Assembly (NCBI RefSeq): GCF_016406305.1
Contig: NZ_CP066369.1
Location: 762,501-826,500, forward strand
Direction: 5' to 3'
DNA: 64,000 bases
DNA from: Shewanella putrefaciens
GTDB taxonomy: Bacteria; Pseudomonadota; Gammaproteobacteria; Enterobacterales; Shewanellaceae
Shown here: positions 18,272 to 26,877 of the stretch, piece by piece
Layout: each line of letters begins with the position of its first letter
How positions within the stretch are numbered: the first letter of the stretch is position 1
Notes under the pieces: model-generated
Databases searched by the model: none
What the model was told of the DNA's origin: nothing
The model's input: only the letters and a program-made list of their open reading frames with translations
Translations under genes and position numbers: made by a program

Positions 18272-18347
18272 AGTGGACACCTTTGTTGATATTGAGCTTG
18301 CAGATTCAATATGGCGTTAATGACGCCTACTTTACAAGAGGTGTCCA

Positions 18348-18381
18348 TCTCATCATCCCTGGATGCTCGACCGCCCCGTCC
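18348..18381. other. Junction between the insertion sequence and element B
   Basis: A short stretch holding CGACCGCCCC, which can pair with the start of element B (GGGG then CGGTCG) to form an imperfect hairpin across 18368-18397. No gene is present. Confidence 0.35.
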
Positions 18382-18494
18382 ATGGGGCGGACGGTCGTCT
18401 CGCTAATCACCATGGCTAGCCTTTTTAGCATTAGCGTAATCTGTAAGTTTTAAAGAAATACACAGCACGTTTTGGGACAATAGCGTGTTAGATT
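18382..18494 (+). repeat. Structured repeat element, copy B
   Basis: This is the second copy of the unit at 16765, in the same orientation and almost the same length (113 nt). After the 22 identical nt, the stem is CGCTAAT with ATTAGCG plus GCTA with TAGC. It occupies the same position as copy A's stem but with different bases. The tail has CACGTTTTGGG and ends GTGTTAGATT. Its end is about 40 nt from the attC-like site of the DUF4236 cassette. Confidence 0.6.
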
Positions 18495-18536
18495 CCCAAC
18501 TCTAATTTTTGAGTTTCGGATTAAAATTTCTATGGA

Positions 18537-18592
18537 GATAACGTGGAGGTCACCGGCGCTGCGCAGCGTCCGGTGGATCGCAGGGTTATGCC
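18537..18592 (-). repeat. attC-like recombination site at the 3' end of the DUF4236 gene
   Basis: Read on the minus strand, the site begins with the inverse core GGCATAAC and ends with CGTTATC. Between them, CACCGG pairs with CCGGTG around a palindromic loop, CGCTGCGCAGCG. The gene's TAA stop lies inside the inverse core, as is common in integron cassettes. The inverse core is the exact complement of GTTATGCC at the other end of the unit (19736-19729), which is what circular cassette excision requires. The core deviates from the GTTRRRY consensus at one base. Confidence 0.72.
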
Positions 18593-19698
18593 GGTTGTGC
18601 GACACAGGCACCTTCCTTTGGCATGCTCTTGCCCAGCAAAAAAATGGCTTCAGCGAAACCGCTTCCGGTACCACACCGGGACAATTGAAGCACTTCATTG
18701 AGTCCAGACTGGCTCGACAGAGTCACTTCCTCGTATCGGCAGATGGGCAGTTCCTTGTTGTCTTTGAATCGTTTATCGGGTCCACCGGACTTGTTGACGT
18801 ACCTCCACGTTCGGTCAATTACCTCGGCATCTCGCGGAACTGACTCGCTTTCGATGAATCGGGTTGCGCCGACGTCAACGCGCAGCTCTTGATAGCCAAC
18901 GGCACCCACGCCGTTCTGGTCATATACGAGAACGCGGTCAGGGAAAAAGTGAAGCGTTTGACGACCTACACCAACAGCGACGGTTTCAATGTTTGTCCTG
19001 ACGTATGGTGGCTCAGCCTTACGAATGGATGTGCTCTTTCGGCGGACAAGATCGCTTGCTCCCGCATGGTATTTTCGATCATGTACTTTTCCGGACGCCT
19101 CGATATGCCAAGCCGACGCACAATTGGAAAGTTGGCTCGCGGCCGAGTGAAGTTTGGCGTAGGCGGCTTCCATGTCGGGGTCAAAGTCATAGAAGAGGAC
19201 GACGGTTTTTTGTAGGGCATCTCGCGTATGGGCTGCATACGTACCGCCAGCTGCGGCGACTGCAAGCGTGGCGACGAGCCAGGTAGGCCAGCCTGAAGAT
19301 ACGCCAAGACAAAGCACCACAACTGAGACAAATGCAACGAAAGGCCACAGGCGAATCTTGGCGCGCTTTCGATTTAGCTCGTCTAGAAGCTCTCGGGATG
19401 ACGAATCGACGATTTGAGAAACATCGGCGGATTCTATTTCCTCCAATGGAGCATGAGTTCCTGGTGGTATCTCAGGAGCCGACGGCGGAAGTGGCTGAGA
19501 TGGTGAGTTACGGGGCGACGAAGATGGAGGAAGCGTAGCGCGATAGTAAAGGCCACCTCGGCCCATGTGAACGTAGTTACCTCGTGGGCCGACGCCAAAG
19601 CGAAGGCCAGTTACACCGGCCGAAACGCCGATTCCAGACTTGGATAGATTGAATCGAAACGGCCCGACACTGATGCTTTTTCTCAGATAGAAGCCCAT
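18586..19698 (-). CDS. DUF4236 domain protein carried on an integron-type cassette
   Basis: A 370-residue protein. Residues 1-55 are a DUF4236 domain, with the motifs LRKSISVGPFRFNLSKSGIG, GLRFGVGPRGNYV and GRGGLYYR. A Pro-rich polar linker follows (about 55-90). Then come two membrane helices near residues 115-155 (WPFVAFVSVVVLCLGV and WLVATLAVAAAGGTY) and a soluble C-terminal half with no domain I know. ATG 19698 has GGAGG 8 nt upstream. The base composition is clearly more GC-rich than the intergenic DNA around it. The gene is flanked by attC-like sites, so it was probably acquired as a cassette. The function is unknown. Confidence 0.8.
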   Translation of the reverse strand: MGFYLRKSISVGPFRFNLSKSGIGVSAGVTGLRFGVGPRGNYVHMGRGGLYYRATLPPSSSPRNSPSQPLPPSAPEIPPGTHAPLEEIESADVSQIVDSSSRELLDELNRKRAKIRLWPFVAFVSVVVLCLGVSSGWPTWLVATLAVAAAGGTYAAHTRDALQKTVVLFYDFDPDMEAAYAKLHSAASQLSNCASAWHIEASGKVHDRKYHAGASDLVRRKSTSIRKAEPPYVRTNIETVAVGVGRQTLHFFPDRVLVYDQNGVGAVGYQELRVDVGATRFIESESVPRDAEVIDRTWRYVNKSGGPDKRFKDNKELPICRYEEVTLSSQSGLNEVLQLSRCGTGSGFAEAIFLLGKSMPKEGACVAQPA

Positions 19699-19728
19699 TG
19701 GCTAAACCTCCAAGGTGTGAATGTAAGC

Positions 19729-19776
19729 GGCATAACGTCTTAGTATTTATGCGCTGCGCGTTTACCACGTTGGACC
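19729..19776 (-). repeat. attC-like site upstream of the DUF4236 gene
   Basis: On the minus strand, 48 nt run from GTCCAAC (matches RYYYAAC) to GTTATGCC. Between them, ACGCGC and GCGCAT give a short central stem. It would be the attachment site of the previous cassette position into which the DUF4236 cassette was inserted. Pairing of the outer arms is weaker than in the downstream site. Confidence 0.5.
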
Positions 19777-20163
19777 AGTGAAAACGCGCATAGTTAACTA
19801 CCTGTATATAATGAACTTATCAGCATTCTTCTAAATACACCATATGGGAAATCGCGCATGCGCGTTTCCAAACCTATTAACTAAAATTCGGATAATATAG
19901 TCAATTGATTTTATAGAGTTTTATTTGTTACCGATTGAATTAATGCGCACTGATTTTGTCTTCAAATCACCACCAAATATCTAGATTTAAATATGACTGC
20001 ATACCCATACATTGTTAGGCGATTTACGGCAGGGTCAAACATTAGGCAAAAGATGAAAATTTGTAGGGCAACAGGAGAGGAAATTTCCGATTGAGTTAAT
20101 GAGCCTAAACACGGAATAGGGCAACAGCTTTTTAGCTGAATGAACAGCCAGAGGGGTAGTTTA
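19777..20163. other. AT-rich stretch with palindromes, no supported gene
   Basis: A near-perfect palindrome, GGAAATCGCGC with GCGCGTTTCC, is centred near 19860. TGCGCGTTT and AAACGCGCA arms (minus strand, about 19790 and 19760) overlap the attC-like site. A 72-codon minus-strand frame at 19962-20180 has no start signal and no recognisable sequence, so I do not call it. Confidence 0.45.
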
Positions 20164-20262
20164 GATTGGCATTGTTGCACCAGTGACCGTTGGCGACATG
20201 GATGTCGCCGTCGAGCCTATAAGGACATATTCACGGCGAGTCACTGGGGAAACAATGACAAT
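20164..20262. repeat. Hairpin-forming intergenic repeat, copy 1
   Basis: A 99-bp unit whose ends are imperfect inverted repeats: CATTGTTGCACCAGTGAC at the left and GTCACTGGGGAAACAATG at the right. A second stem lies inside, GGCGACAT with ATGTCGCC, so the unit folds as a compound hairpin. Copy 2 follows at 20365. Confidence 0.7.
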
Positions 20263-20364
20263 GCATGCAGCACAACTGACGATATAACTTAATACCTTTA
20301 AGTCTTTCTTTGAGTCTTTGTGGCAATATTTTTTTAGCTAAAGCTCAGTTGAGTTCGTACTTAA

Positions 20365-20593
20365 GATTGGCATTATTGCACCAGTGACCGTTGGCGACAT
20401 GGTTGCTCATTCACATCAGACCCATAGGGATATGGGGAATGTCATTATAATGTCTGGAACATTATTGACCATGTGATCGCAACATTCGATTCTTGTAATC
20501 AAGAGCCATATACAGCAGATGCCGCCGTCGAGCCTATATGGATACTTCTTGTTAAATAAAGGGGCGGCGTGTCACTGGGGAAGCAATGACAAT
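20365..20593. repeat. Hairpin-forming intergenic repeat, copy 2 with internal insertion
   Basis: It has the same left 38 nt (one mismatch) and the same right end as copy 1. About 117 extra nt (20403-20519) lie at the tip of the inner stem. The insert's own arms (GTTGC..TCACAT and ATGTGATCGCAAC) are partly complementary, so the extra DNA could be an extended hairpin arm or a small insertion. No ORF is present. Confidence 0.65.
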
Positions 20594-20770
20594 TAATGCG
20601 CAATGCGCGCAACTCTACTGTCTTGCTTTGGGGCATTTTGATTTCAAAATAGGCGTTCTAATCGGATACGCCTATATTCTCGTTATGCTGAAGGAGTGTT
20701 TATTCCTTGGTGCCTAATCGAGACAAATTACGTTTTCCCCACTCAATAATTGAGTGAGCGGGGCTTAAGG

Positions 20771-21814
20771 TTAAGCTTGCTGGAAGTAATAGAGTTTGTA
20801 TTTATTGTTTTCGGCGGTCACTTTTAACTGGCCAAATTCGGCGGCAATAGTATCCGAATAGGGTAAGTGGCGGTTGGCAACGATTTGCCAAATACCGTTA
20901 TGTTGTAATTGTTTAGCACTGTCGCTGACAAAGTTCTGCGCTATGTTGGTGGTGCTGGCGAGGCCATCGTGAAACGGCGGATTAGAGATAATGCCGTTAA
21001 ATTTGCCCGTGGTTTGTGCCAGTCCATCGGAGGGATAAACCTTGGCCGTCATGCCATTGGCCGCAAGTGTGAGTTCGCATGAGGCGAGCGCCATCGCATT
21101 GATATCGACACATTCTAAGGATAGGCTTGGCTGCGCCTTGAGCAGTGCGGCGGTGATCACGCCCGCGCCGCAGCCAAAGTCGAGCACTCGGCCCGAGAGT
21201 GTCGGCAGGTGCGACAGTAATAGTTCGGTGCCTTGATCTAAGCGCTTCTCGCTAAAAACCCCCACAAGATTGCAGATAGTCACCTCGCCCTGTGGCGTAG
21301 TGAGTCGATATTGGCTGACCCAGTCGCTAAGCTTCATCGCCGGAGCGCTGCCCTCTAAACTGCTGCCAAATAGCAGGCAATGGCGGGCGTTATCGAGTTT
21401 CATCCCAGTCGCAAAATACTCAGGTAAAAGCTTCACTAAAGATTTAATCCCGCCCTTGTTTTCCCCCACGACTAACAGTTGGCCATTAGGCACAAGATGA
21501 TTGGCGGCGAGGTTAAATAGATAGGGCGCTAAGGGTTTGGCCTTAGGGAAATACACGATAACCGTATCGTACTTTTCTGATTTTATTGGGTCTTGGTGCG
21601 GCAGTTCATGGCCGAAATAGCACCGCAATTTAGCATTGGCGTGCGGTGCTAAGTGCAAGTAATGGTGGTAATCCAAGGCGAGGGCATCAACCGAGGCCGC
21701 GGTATCGAGCAGGGCCTTTGGCAGGAGATCGGCTTCATGATTGAGCACTAATACTTTGTGTTGGCTTAGGCTGTCTTGATTACGAATAATGACTTGCGAT
21801 GGATTGGTTAACAC
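20771..21814 (-). CDS. rsmC: 16S rRNA (guanine-1207-N2)-methyltransferase RsmC
   Basis: This enzyme methylates N2 of G1207 in 16S rRNA using SAM. It has the RsmC two-domain layout: a degenerate N-terminal methyltransferase-like half ([19 protein letters not shown]) and a catalytic C-terminal half with SAM loop [11 protein letters not shown] near residue 210 and active-site NPPFHDG. It is 347 residues from GTG 21814 (MLTNPSQV). The frame also opens at GTG 21826, but AGGTG there looks like the Shine-Dalgarno for the later start. A palindrome after the gene (20737-20763) lacks a T-run on this strand. It is monocistronic, as in relatives. Confidence 0.93.
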   Translation of the reverse strand: MLTNPSQVIIRNQDSLSQHKVLVLNHEADLLPKALLDTAASVDALALDYHHYLHLAPHANAKLRCYFGHELPHQDPIKSEKYDTVIVYFPKAKPLAPYLFNLAANHLVPNGQLLVVGENKGGIKSLVKLLPEYFATGMKLDNARHCLLFGSSLEGSAPAMKLSDWVSQYRLTTPQGEVTICNLVGVFSEKRLDQGTELLLSHLPTLSGRVLDFGCGAGVITAALLKAQPSLSLECVDINAMALASCELTLAANGMTAKVYPSDGLAQTTGKFNGIISNPPFHDGLASTTNIAQNFVSDSAKQLQHNGIWQIVANRHLPYSDTIAAEFGQLKVTAENNKYKLYYFQQA

Positions 21815-21924
21815 AGTTACAGGCACCTATAAACTTAAGTGTGGGCATTATACCCGTTATTCACGCCTGAGCCAGTTTGCATCGAATCACTGCACTAAGA
21901 CCTAATAAAATCCCTAATAAAAAA

Positions 21925-21961
21925 ACCAATAAAAAAGGCAACTGCATTATGCGGTTGCCTT
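21925..21961 (-). terminator. Terminator of the alkaline phosphatase gene
   Basis: On the minus strand, AAGGCAACCGCA pairs with TGCAGTTGCCTT (21961-21935) with one mismatch, followed directly by a T-run. It lies just past the stop codon at 21998. Confidence 0.85.
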
Positions 21962-21997
21962 ATGTGATTGTCTTTAATGAACGGAATCGATTAACGC

Positions 21998-23332
21998 TTA
22001 GCTTTTAGGTTTTTTGGGTTTAGGTAATAAGCTAAAAATCTTATTGGCGATATCGGTATTGTCTTGATGGCCGTTAAACAGCTCGGATGCGGGACCCGCG
22101 GCAAACACTTGGACATCAACGCCCGTGTGACCGCCCGTGGTCCAGCCTGTATCGGTACGTTTATCAATCACATGGCGAATCGCCACTGCCATAGTTTCTG
22201 CACCCTGCATTCTGGCGGTGTTTAAATTGGCGATTTCTTCTTCAGTCAGCTCGAACCCTAAACCGCGGGCAAGATCGGCTTGCCACTCGACGCCACTGAT
22301 GGCGGCTAAGGCCAAAGTGTCGGAGCTGGCGGAGATATTGCGCAGGATTTCGGGGTTCCAGTTGTAGTTGCCATCGACGCCAATCGAGAGGCCGCCGGTA
22401 TTATGGTCGGCGGTGATCACCATCAGGGTATCGGGGTGTTCACGCACAAATTGCTCAACCACTTCAATGGCATTGGAGAATTCATCCATTTCACCCATAG
22501 CCGTGGCGATATCGTTATTGTGGCCCGCCCAGTCGATAAGGCTTCCTTCGACTAACAGCACAAAACCTTGCTCATTTTGCGACAATAAACTGAGGGCTTT
22601 TTGGGTTAAGGTGCTGAGTTTTTTCGCATCTTTTTCATCAATCGCCCAAGGTAATTGTACCTGGGCAAACAGGCCTAACACTTTAGGTTGAGTGATAGTG
22701 GCGAGATCTTCAAAACGAGTAATATGTTGATAACCCTTGGCGGTGAATTGGGCCAATAGCTCGGGTGAAAAATACTTCTGGCCACCCCCTAAAAACACAT
22801 CGGCGTTGGTGTCTAAATAGCTGAGTGCGATTGCATCGTAGTTTTTACGGCTCTCGTTATGGGCTAAAAAGGCCGCTGGCGTGGCGTGGTTGATTTGTGA
22901 GGTAACCGCCACACCTGTGCTTAAGCCAAGGGATTTAGCTCTTTCGAATAGGGTCGGCAGTGGTTGCTTTTGGGTATCGACCGAAATCGCCCCATTATAG
23001 GACTTAACTCCCGTCGCTAACGCAGTCGCCGCCGCGGCTGAGTCGGTAACATAGCCACTAACGCCCGCAGGGTAAGTGCTTGCCATACCCACCAGTAGGC
23101 GGTCGAACACGGTTTGCTCGACTTCTTCAGTGTCAGGATTATCTTTGTAGTAGCGGTAGGCGCTGGTGTAAGACGGCCCCATACCATCACCAACCATGAT
23201 GACGATATTTTTCGGTCGCGACGGTGCCTTGGTTGGCCCCGTTTTATCTGCCCCCGCTTCATCTGCAAAAGAGAGGGTAGATAACAGCAAACTGGTGCCG
23301 AGCAGTAACAGTGGCGCTTTGGTGAAACTCAT
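21998..23332 (-). CDS. Alkaline phosphatase (PhoA superfamily), secreted
   Basis: A 444-residue secreted phosphomonoesterase. The signal peptide is LLLLGTSLLLSTLSFADE. The metal-binding Asp is in VIMVGDGMG (Asp49), the nucleophile Ser98 is in VTDSAAAATALATG, and the later metal ligands are DWAGHNND and ITADHNTGG, with TGGHTGVDV near the C-terminus. These match PhoA-type enzymes using two Zn2+ and one Mg2+. It would release phosphate from organic esters in the periplasm or outside. It is transcribed alone and has a good terminator. No Pho box could be identified in the 65 bp to the upstream gshB gene. Confidence 0.93.
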   Translation of the reverse strand: MSFTKAPLLLLGTSLLLSTLSFADEAGADKTGPTKAPSRPKNIVIMVGDGMGPSYTSAYRYYKDNPDTEEVEQTVFDRLLVGMASTYPAGVSGYVTDSAAAATALATGVKSYNGAISVDTQKQPLPTLFERAKSLGLSTGVAVTSQINHATPAAFLAHNESRKNYDAIALSYLDTNADVFLGGGQKYFSPELLAQFTAKGYQHITRFEDLATITQPKVLGLFAQVQLPWAIDEKDAKKLSTLTQKALSLLSQNEQGFVLLVEGSLIDWAGHNNDIATAMGEMDEFSNAIEVVEQFVREHPDTLMVITADHNTGGLSIGVDGNYNWNPEILRNISASSDTLALAAISGVEWQADLARGLGFELTEEEIANLNTARMQGAETMAVAIRHVIDKRTDTGWTTGGHTGVDVQVFAAGPASELFNGHQDNTDIANKIFSLLPKPKKPKS

Positions 23333-23406
23333 ATCAGATCCCTAGAAGTAGCTGGGCGCTTGTGTTCTCAAAGCGCCTTACGATCAACAAACTCGCTGGT
23401 AAATTT

Positions 23407-24360
23407 TTATGCTTTGGCTTGAATGCGTGCTTCGATAGCATCCATTAACATGCCCGTGATGTCGACATCGAATGCCGCTTGGATCTCACGGATACAGGTT
23501 GGGCTAGTCACGTTTATCTCTGTCAGCTTGTCACCTATCACATCGAGGCCAACAAAAATCAGTCCACGTTTTTTAAGCTCAGGACCAATAGCACGGGCAA
23601 TCGCCCAATCGCTGTCGGATAAAGGCTGCGCCACACCGCTTCCGCCGGCGGCTAAGTTGCCACGGGTTTCGCCTTTCATTGGGATACGCGCAAGCGCGTA
23701 GGGCACAGGCTCACCATCGACCACTAAAATGCGTTTATCGCCTTTAGTAATTTCAGGGATAAAGGTTTGCGCCATGGCATATTGTTGGCCGTAGCTGGTC
23801 AAGGTTTCGATGATCACCCCAAGGTTGGGGTCATCCTGCTTCACGCGAAAAATCGAGGTGCCGCCCATGCCATCTAAAGGCTTAAGAATGATATCGCCCT
23901 TAGCTTGGTGGAAAGCGCGGATACGCTTGGCATCGCGGGTCACGATCGTTTCTGGGGTAAATTCGCTAAACCATGCGGTGAATAGCTTTTCGTTAGCGTC
24001 GCGTAGGCTTTGCGGCTTGTTGACGATTAACACGCCTTGCTCTTCGGCGCGCTCAAGCATGTAAGTGGCGTAGATAAACTCAGTATCGAATGGCGGGTCT
24101 TTACGCATTAAGATCACGTCGAGTTCGCTCATCGGCGTGTCTTTCGCTTCGCCGAGTTCAAACCATTTGCTCGCATCATTGATGACAGTTAACGGACGCA
24201 TATTGGCCATCGCCACGCCGTTGACCATGGCAAGATCGGCCATTTCCATATAAAACAGCTGATAACCTCTGTCCTGCGCGGCCATTAACATGGCAAAACT
24301 GGAGTCTTTCTTAATGTTGATCTCACTGATGGGGTCCATCACAATGCCGAGTTTTATCAT
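23407..24360 (-). CDS. gshB: Glutathione synthase
   Basis: This is the ATP-grasp enzyme that joins gamma-glutamylcysteine and glycine to make glutathione. At 317 residues it has the usual bacterial length. Recognisable blocks are the N-terminal KLGIVMDPISEINIKKDSS, LMRKDPPFDTEF, the ATP-binding KPLDGMGGTSIFRV and the metal-binding EINVTSPTCIREI. ATG 24360 is preceded by AAGGA about 8 nt upstream. It lies 66 bp downstream of rsmE on the same strand. The rsmE-gshB pairing is common in gammaproteobacteria, and co-transcription is likely. Confidence 0.97.
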   Translation of the reverse strand: MIKLGIVMDPISEINIKKDSSFAMLMAAQDRGYQLFYMEMADLAMVNGVAMANMRPLTVINDASKWFELGEAKDTPMSELDVILMRKDPPFDTEFIYATYMLERAEEQGVLIVNKPQSLRDANEKLFTAWFSEFTPETIVTRDAKRIRAFHQAKGDIILKPLDGMGGTSIFRVKQDDPNLGVIIETLTSYGQQYAMAQTFIPEITKGDKRILVVDGEPVPYALARIPMKGETRGNLAAGGSGVAQPLSDSDWAIARAIGPELKKRGLIFVGLDVIGDKLTEINVTSPTCIREIQAAFDVDITGMLMDAIEARIQAKA

Positions 24361-24426
24361 TAATCTGTTCCTTATTTGTCGCCGTTTGCAGGCAAAAATG
24401 CATTGATTAGCTGTGTTGTTTGTCGA

Positions 24427-25158
24427 TCAGCCTAAATCACCAAATCTGAGTTGCAGTGCCGTAATGGCGGTGAGCGAGGCGGTTTCGGTGCGCAGCACTC
24501 TGGGGCCAAGCAATACATCGGTAAATTGATAGGTTTCCGTCATGGCGATTTCTTCCGCCGACAAACCGCCCTCTGGGCCAATTAATAAACGTACGCGGGT
24601 ATGGGCTAAATCTAAGCCATTGATACCGTGTGCGGCCCTAGGGTGCAGATTGAGTTTTAGCGCCGAGGTCGGCTCACTGCACCAATCGTGCAAGTCCATC
24701 GCCGGGCGAACCACGGGCACTTGGCTGCGACCCGATTGCTCACAGGCGCTAATGACGATTTTCTGCCATTGCTGAATTTTTTTCTCTAGGCGTTCGCTAT
24801 TGAGTTTTACGCCGCAGCGATCTGAAAATAGCGGCGTAATGGTATTTACCCCAAGCTCGACCGATTTTTGAATGGTAAATTCCATTCTATCGCCACGGGA
24901 AATCACTTGGCCTAAGTGCAGGTTGAGTGGCGACTCAGATAGATTTGCCTCACAGGAAAGCAGTTTCACTGTGACATGCTTTTTACCCGCATCGACAATT
25001 TCAGCCAGATAATCATTGCCATCGCCATTGAATAGACTGATCTGCTCACCGTTGCCCATACGCAGCACTTTACCTATATGGGCCGCGCCATCTTCGTCTA
25101 GGTTCAGTTGTTGATGGATGGCTAATGGCTGAGGTTGATAAATTCTTGGGACTCTCAT
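24427..25158 (-). CDS. rsmE: 16S rRNA (uracil-1498-N3)-methyltransferase RsmE
   Basis: A SPOUT-fold enzyme that methylates N3 of U1498 in 16S rRNA. It is 243 residues. The N-terminal PUA-like part begins MRVPRIY. The SAM-binding trefoil knot has [14 protein letters not shown] and [16 protein letters not shown] near the C-terminus. It starts only 6 nt after the endA stop, so it is probably translated from the same mRNA. Confidence 0.96.
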   Translation of the reverse strand: MRVPRIYQPQPLAIHQQLNLDEDGAAHIGKVLRMGNGEQISLFNGDGNDYLAEIVDAGKKHVTVKLLSCEANLSESPLNLHLGQVISRGDRMEFTIQKSVELGVNTITPLFSDRCGVKLNSERLEKKIQQWQKIVISACEQSGRSQVPVVRPAMDLHDWCSEPTSALKLNLHPRAAHGINGLDLAHTRVRLLIGPEGGLSAEEIAMTETYQFTDVLLGPRVLRTETASLTAITALQLRFGDLG

Positions 25159-25164
25159 TCGACC

Positions 25165-25941
25165 TTACTCGGCTAGTTGTTGACGCAGTGGTGGCGCATT
25201 GCAGGCATTTTGCACAAAGGGGTTATGGTTGCCTTGGGTCTGCGCTATGGCGTTATCACGTTTGCATTCAATAGTATCAACTGGATAGCTTTTATCCCAT
25301 GCCTTAAACAATTTTAATTGTTGTGAAGCAATTTTAAGCCCATAGGTTTGCTGCATATAGAGGTAGGTTCTGGCTATTTTGCCGCGGGCATTGGCGGGGG
25401 GCTGCGCCTGACGATTCTTAAAATCGATGACCATAGCACATTGGCCATATTGGTCGGCCTTACCGTTCCATTGGCTAAAGCGGAAGTTGCTGCGATCGCC
25501 ATTCACTTCACCGATGGCGGGCACTAAGTTGTGCATGTCCGCTTCCATCTTATTAAATTCATTGCTGTTATCGGCACAGTTTTTACGTCCGCCCTTTTGC
25601 CAACATTGGAGTTGATGGCCAAATTCCCAGGCGGGCACTATGTGTTCCCATTCAATACGGTTGGCGCGGGTTTCCTGTTTACGCACTTGATAACCGCAGC
25701 TGGCGAGATCGGGCTTCCAGGATTTGCCTTTGATCTGAATATCGCAGCCACAGTAAAAGCTGACGGCGGGCAGCGTACCTTGGCGACTGCCGGCGTAGAG
25801 TGCCTGCGATTTCGTTTTGGCTTGGCTAAAACTGCTGGGGTGTGACACTGAGGCGCTGGCGGGCACGGATAAGGTTGCCGCCCAAGTGATTAGGCACAGC
25901 AAGAGGCGCCGTGAATTAACGGTTAAAGAAGCTTTGTTCAA
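25165..25941 (-). CDS. endA: Endonuclease I (periplasmic DNase)
   Basis: A 258-residue secreted nuclease of the EndA/Vvn family. It has a signal peptide ([19 protein letters not shown]) and the beta-beta-alpha metal core [14 protein letters not shown], with His near residue 99 as general base. [20 protein letters not shown] supplies the metal ligand region. The many Cys residues ([20 protein letters not shown]) suggest disulphides in the oxidising periplasm. The frame starts at TTG 25941, since no ATG or GTG gives a proper signal peptide; GGGA lies about 9 nt upstream. It cleaves double-stranded DNA and RNA nonspecifically. Confidence 0.93.
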   Translation of the reverse strand: MNKASLTVNSRRLLLCLITWAATLSVPASASVSHPSSFSQAKTKSQALYAGSRQGTLPAVSFYCGCDIQIKGKSWKPDLASCGYQVRKQETRANRIEWEHIVPAWEFGHQLQCWQKGGRKNCADNSNEFNKMEADMHNLVPAIGEVNGDRSNFRFSQWNGKADQYGQCAMVIDFKNRQAQPPANARGKIARTYLYMQQTYGLKIASQQLKLFKAWDKSYPVDTIECKRDNAIAQTQGNHNPFVQNACNAPPLRQQLAE

Positions 25942-26070
25942 GATTTATCCCAAAATAACAAACACTACGCGAGCCTTTGGCTCGTCTTTTATGCTGTGAT
26001 GTTAAGGGAAATGCCGCTGCTTATGCAAATTGCGTCGTACTTAGGTGGGGGTTTTGTTTGTTGAAAGTCG

Positions 26071-26730
26071 CTAGATCGCAGTTAAATGGGTCTTACAGCG
26101 TTTACAGAGATAACGGCTTTCACCCCGTAGCACTTTGTTATGGCGGCGAATACTCAGGCGTATGGGGCCACAGGCGCAGCGATACTCGACATCATTACCC
26201 GCAACCGATGCGGTATTGAAGCTGTGGGTGGTACTGGGATTGACCTTAAATACCGTTAGCATCAAAGATTGCCATTCTTTACCGTGGGGTTTGGTTTTGC
26301 CAAACAGCTGAAAACACAGTAAATGACAAATTTCGTGGGGCACGACCTCTGCTAGAAAAGCTTCGCTGTTTTCCCGTAGCAGAACGGGGTTGAATCGCAG
26401 GCGATTCTGCTGCAAATGCGCCGTACCCGCACTCTTACCCCTCAGGCTAAATTGTGTCACTGGCCGTGGGAAGCTGCGTTTGAGGTATGCCTCTGCCTCT
26501 TGATAGCAGGCTTCAATTCGCTCGAGTACTTGCATTTGCAGGGATGAGAGTGGGCGCGATGAACCGGTAAAAATATGCGCCTGAGCCCGATTGGGTGTTG
26601 GTGGACTCGTTTTGACCTGCGACTCATCTTGGCTTTGGCCCAAGGCTGCATATGTCGATTTTGTCAGTGGCGCAAGTGCTTCACTGCTTCGGCGGCGTAG
26701 GGCATTGAGTAATTCTGCGGGTTTCAACAT
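26071..26730 (-). CDS. sprT: SprT family zinc metallopeptidase-like protein
   Basis: A 219-residue protein with the SprT core: the HExxH-type motif VVPHEICHLLCF near residue 130, a third His in KPHGKEW, and a C-terminal zinc ribbon (YRCACG and YLCKRCKTH). It resembles eukaryotic SPRTN proteases. The first 55 residues (ALRRRSSEALAPLTKSTYAAL) go beyond the usual 165-residue length and look disordered. The start is uncertain because no clear Shine-Dalgarno precedes ATG 26730. It lies about 130 bp upstream of endA, the common neighbour in this group. The cellular role is unknown. Confidence 0.87.
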   Translation of the reverse strand: MLKPAELLNALRRRSSEALAPLTKSTYAALGQSQDESQVKTSPPTPNRAQAHIFTGSSRPLSSLQMQVLERIEACYQEAEAYLKRSFPRPVTQFSLRGKSAGTAHLQQNRLRFNPVLLRENSEAFLAEVVPHEICHLLCFQLFGKTKPHGKEWQSLMLTVFKVNPSTTHSFNTASVAGNDVEYRCACGPIRLSIRRHNKVLRGESRYLCKRCKTHLTAI

Positions 26731-26877
26731 AGAATGAGCTTTGGTTCTCGTCGGTTAAGGTAAAAATTGCGCGCTTAAACTTATTGGTGATTAAGCTTGC
26801 CTAAGCGTTCACATCAGAAGCGTTCGCATCATAACGAACGCTATCTGACATTGCTAGTTTCAGCCAGTGTGGCTGGG

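Larger units (their letters stand above)
17019..18347 (-). mobile_element. IS110-family insertion sequence (IS1111-like)
   Basis: The transposase gene is bracketed by a 10-bp perfect inverted repeat: TGGACACCTC at 17019-17028 and GAGGTGTCCA at 18338-18347. IS1111-group members of IS110 have such subterminal repeats and a long noncoding stretch after the transposase, here 17029-17257. True ends should lie a few bases outside the repeats. A third copy of TGGACACCT lies at 18274-18282, just upstream of the transposase start. No target duplication is expected for this family. The transposase frame is intact, so the element may be active. Confidence 0.8.

Noticed and set aside
16765..18494. Elements A and B as additional integron attC sites
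   Set aside because: Copy B has ATCTAAC on one strand, which fits an inverse core, but copy A has CTAGC there and neither has a matching GTTRRRY at the other end. The shared 22-nt head is not an attC feature.
18532..19538. Several plus-strand ORFs opposite the DUF4236 gene
   Set aside because: They are antisense shadows: the minus-strand frame has a Shine-Dalgarno, a recognisable domain and matching cassette ends.
19962..20180. 72-codon minus-strand ORF
   Set aside because: It has no ribosome site, no recognisable sequence, overlaps repeat copy 1 and lies in AT-rich accessory DNA.
20737..20763. Hairpin CACTCAAT/ATTGAGTG after rsmC as a terminator
   Set aside because: On the strand of rsmC the hairpin is followed by AAAACG, not by T's, so it lacks the terminator signature.
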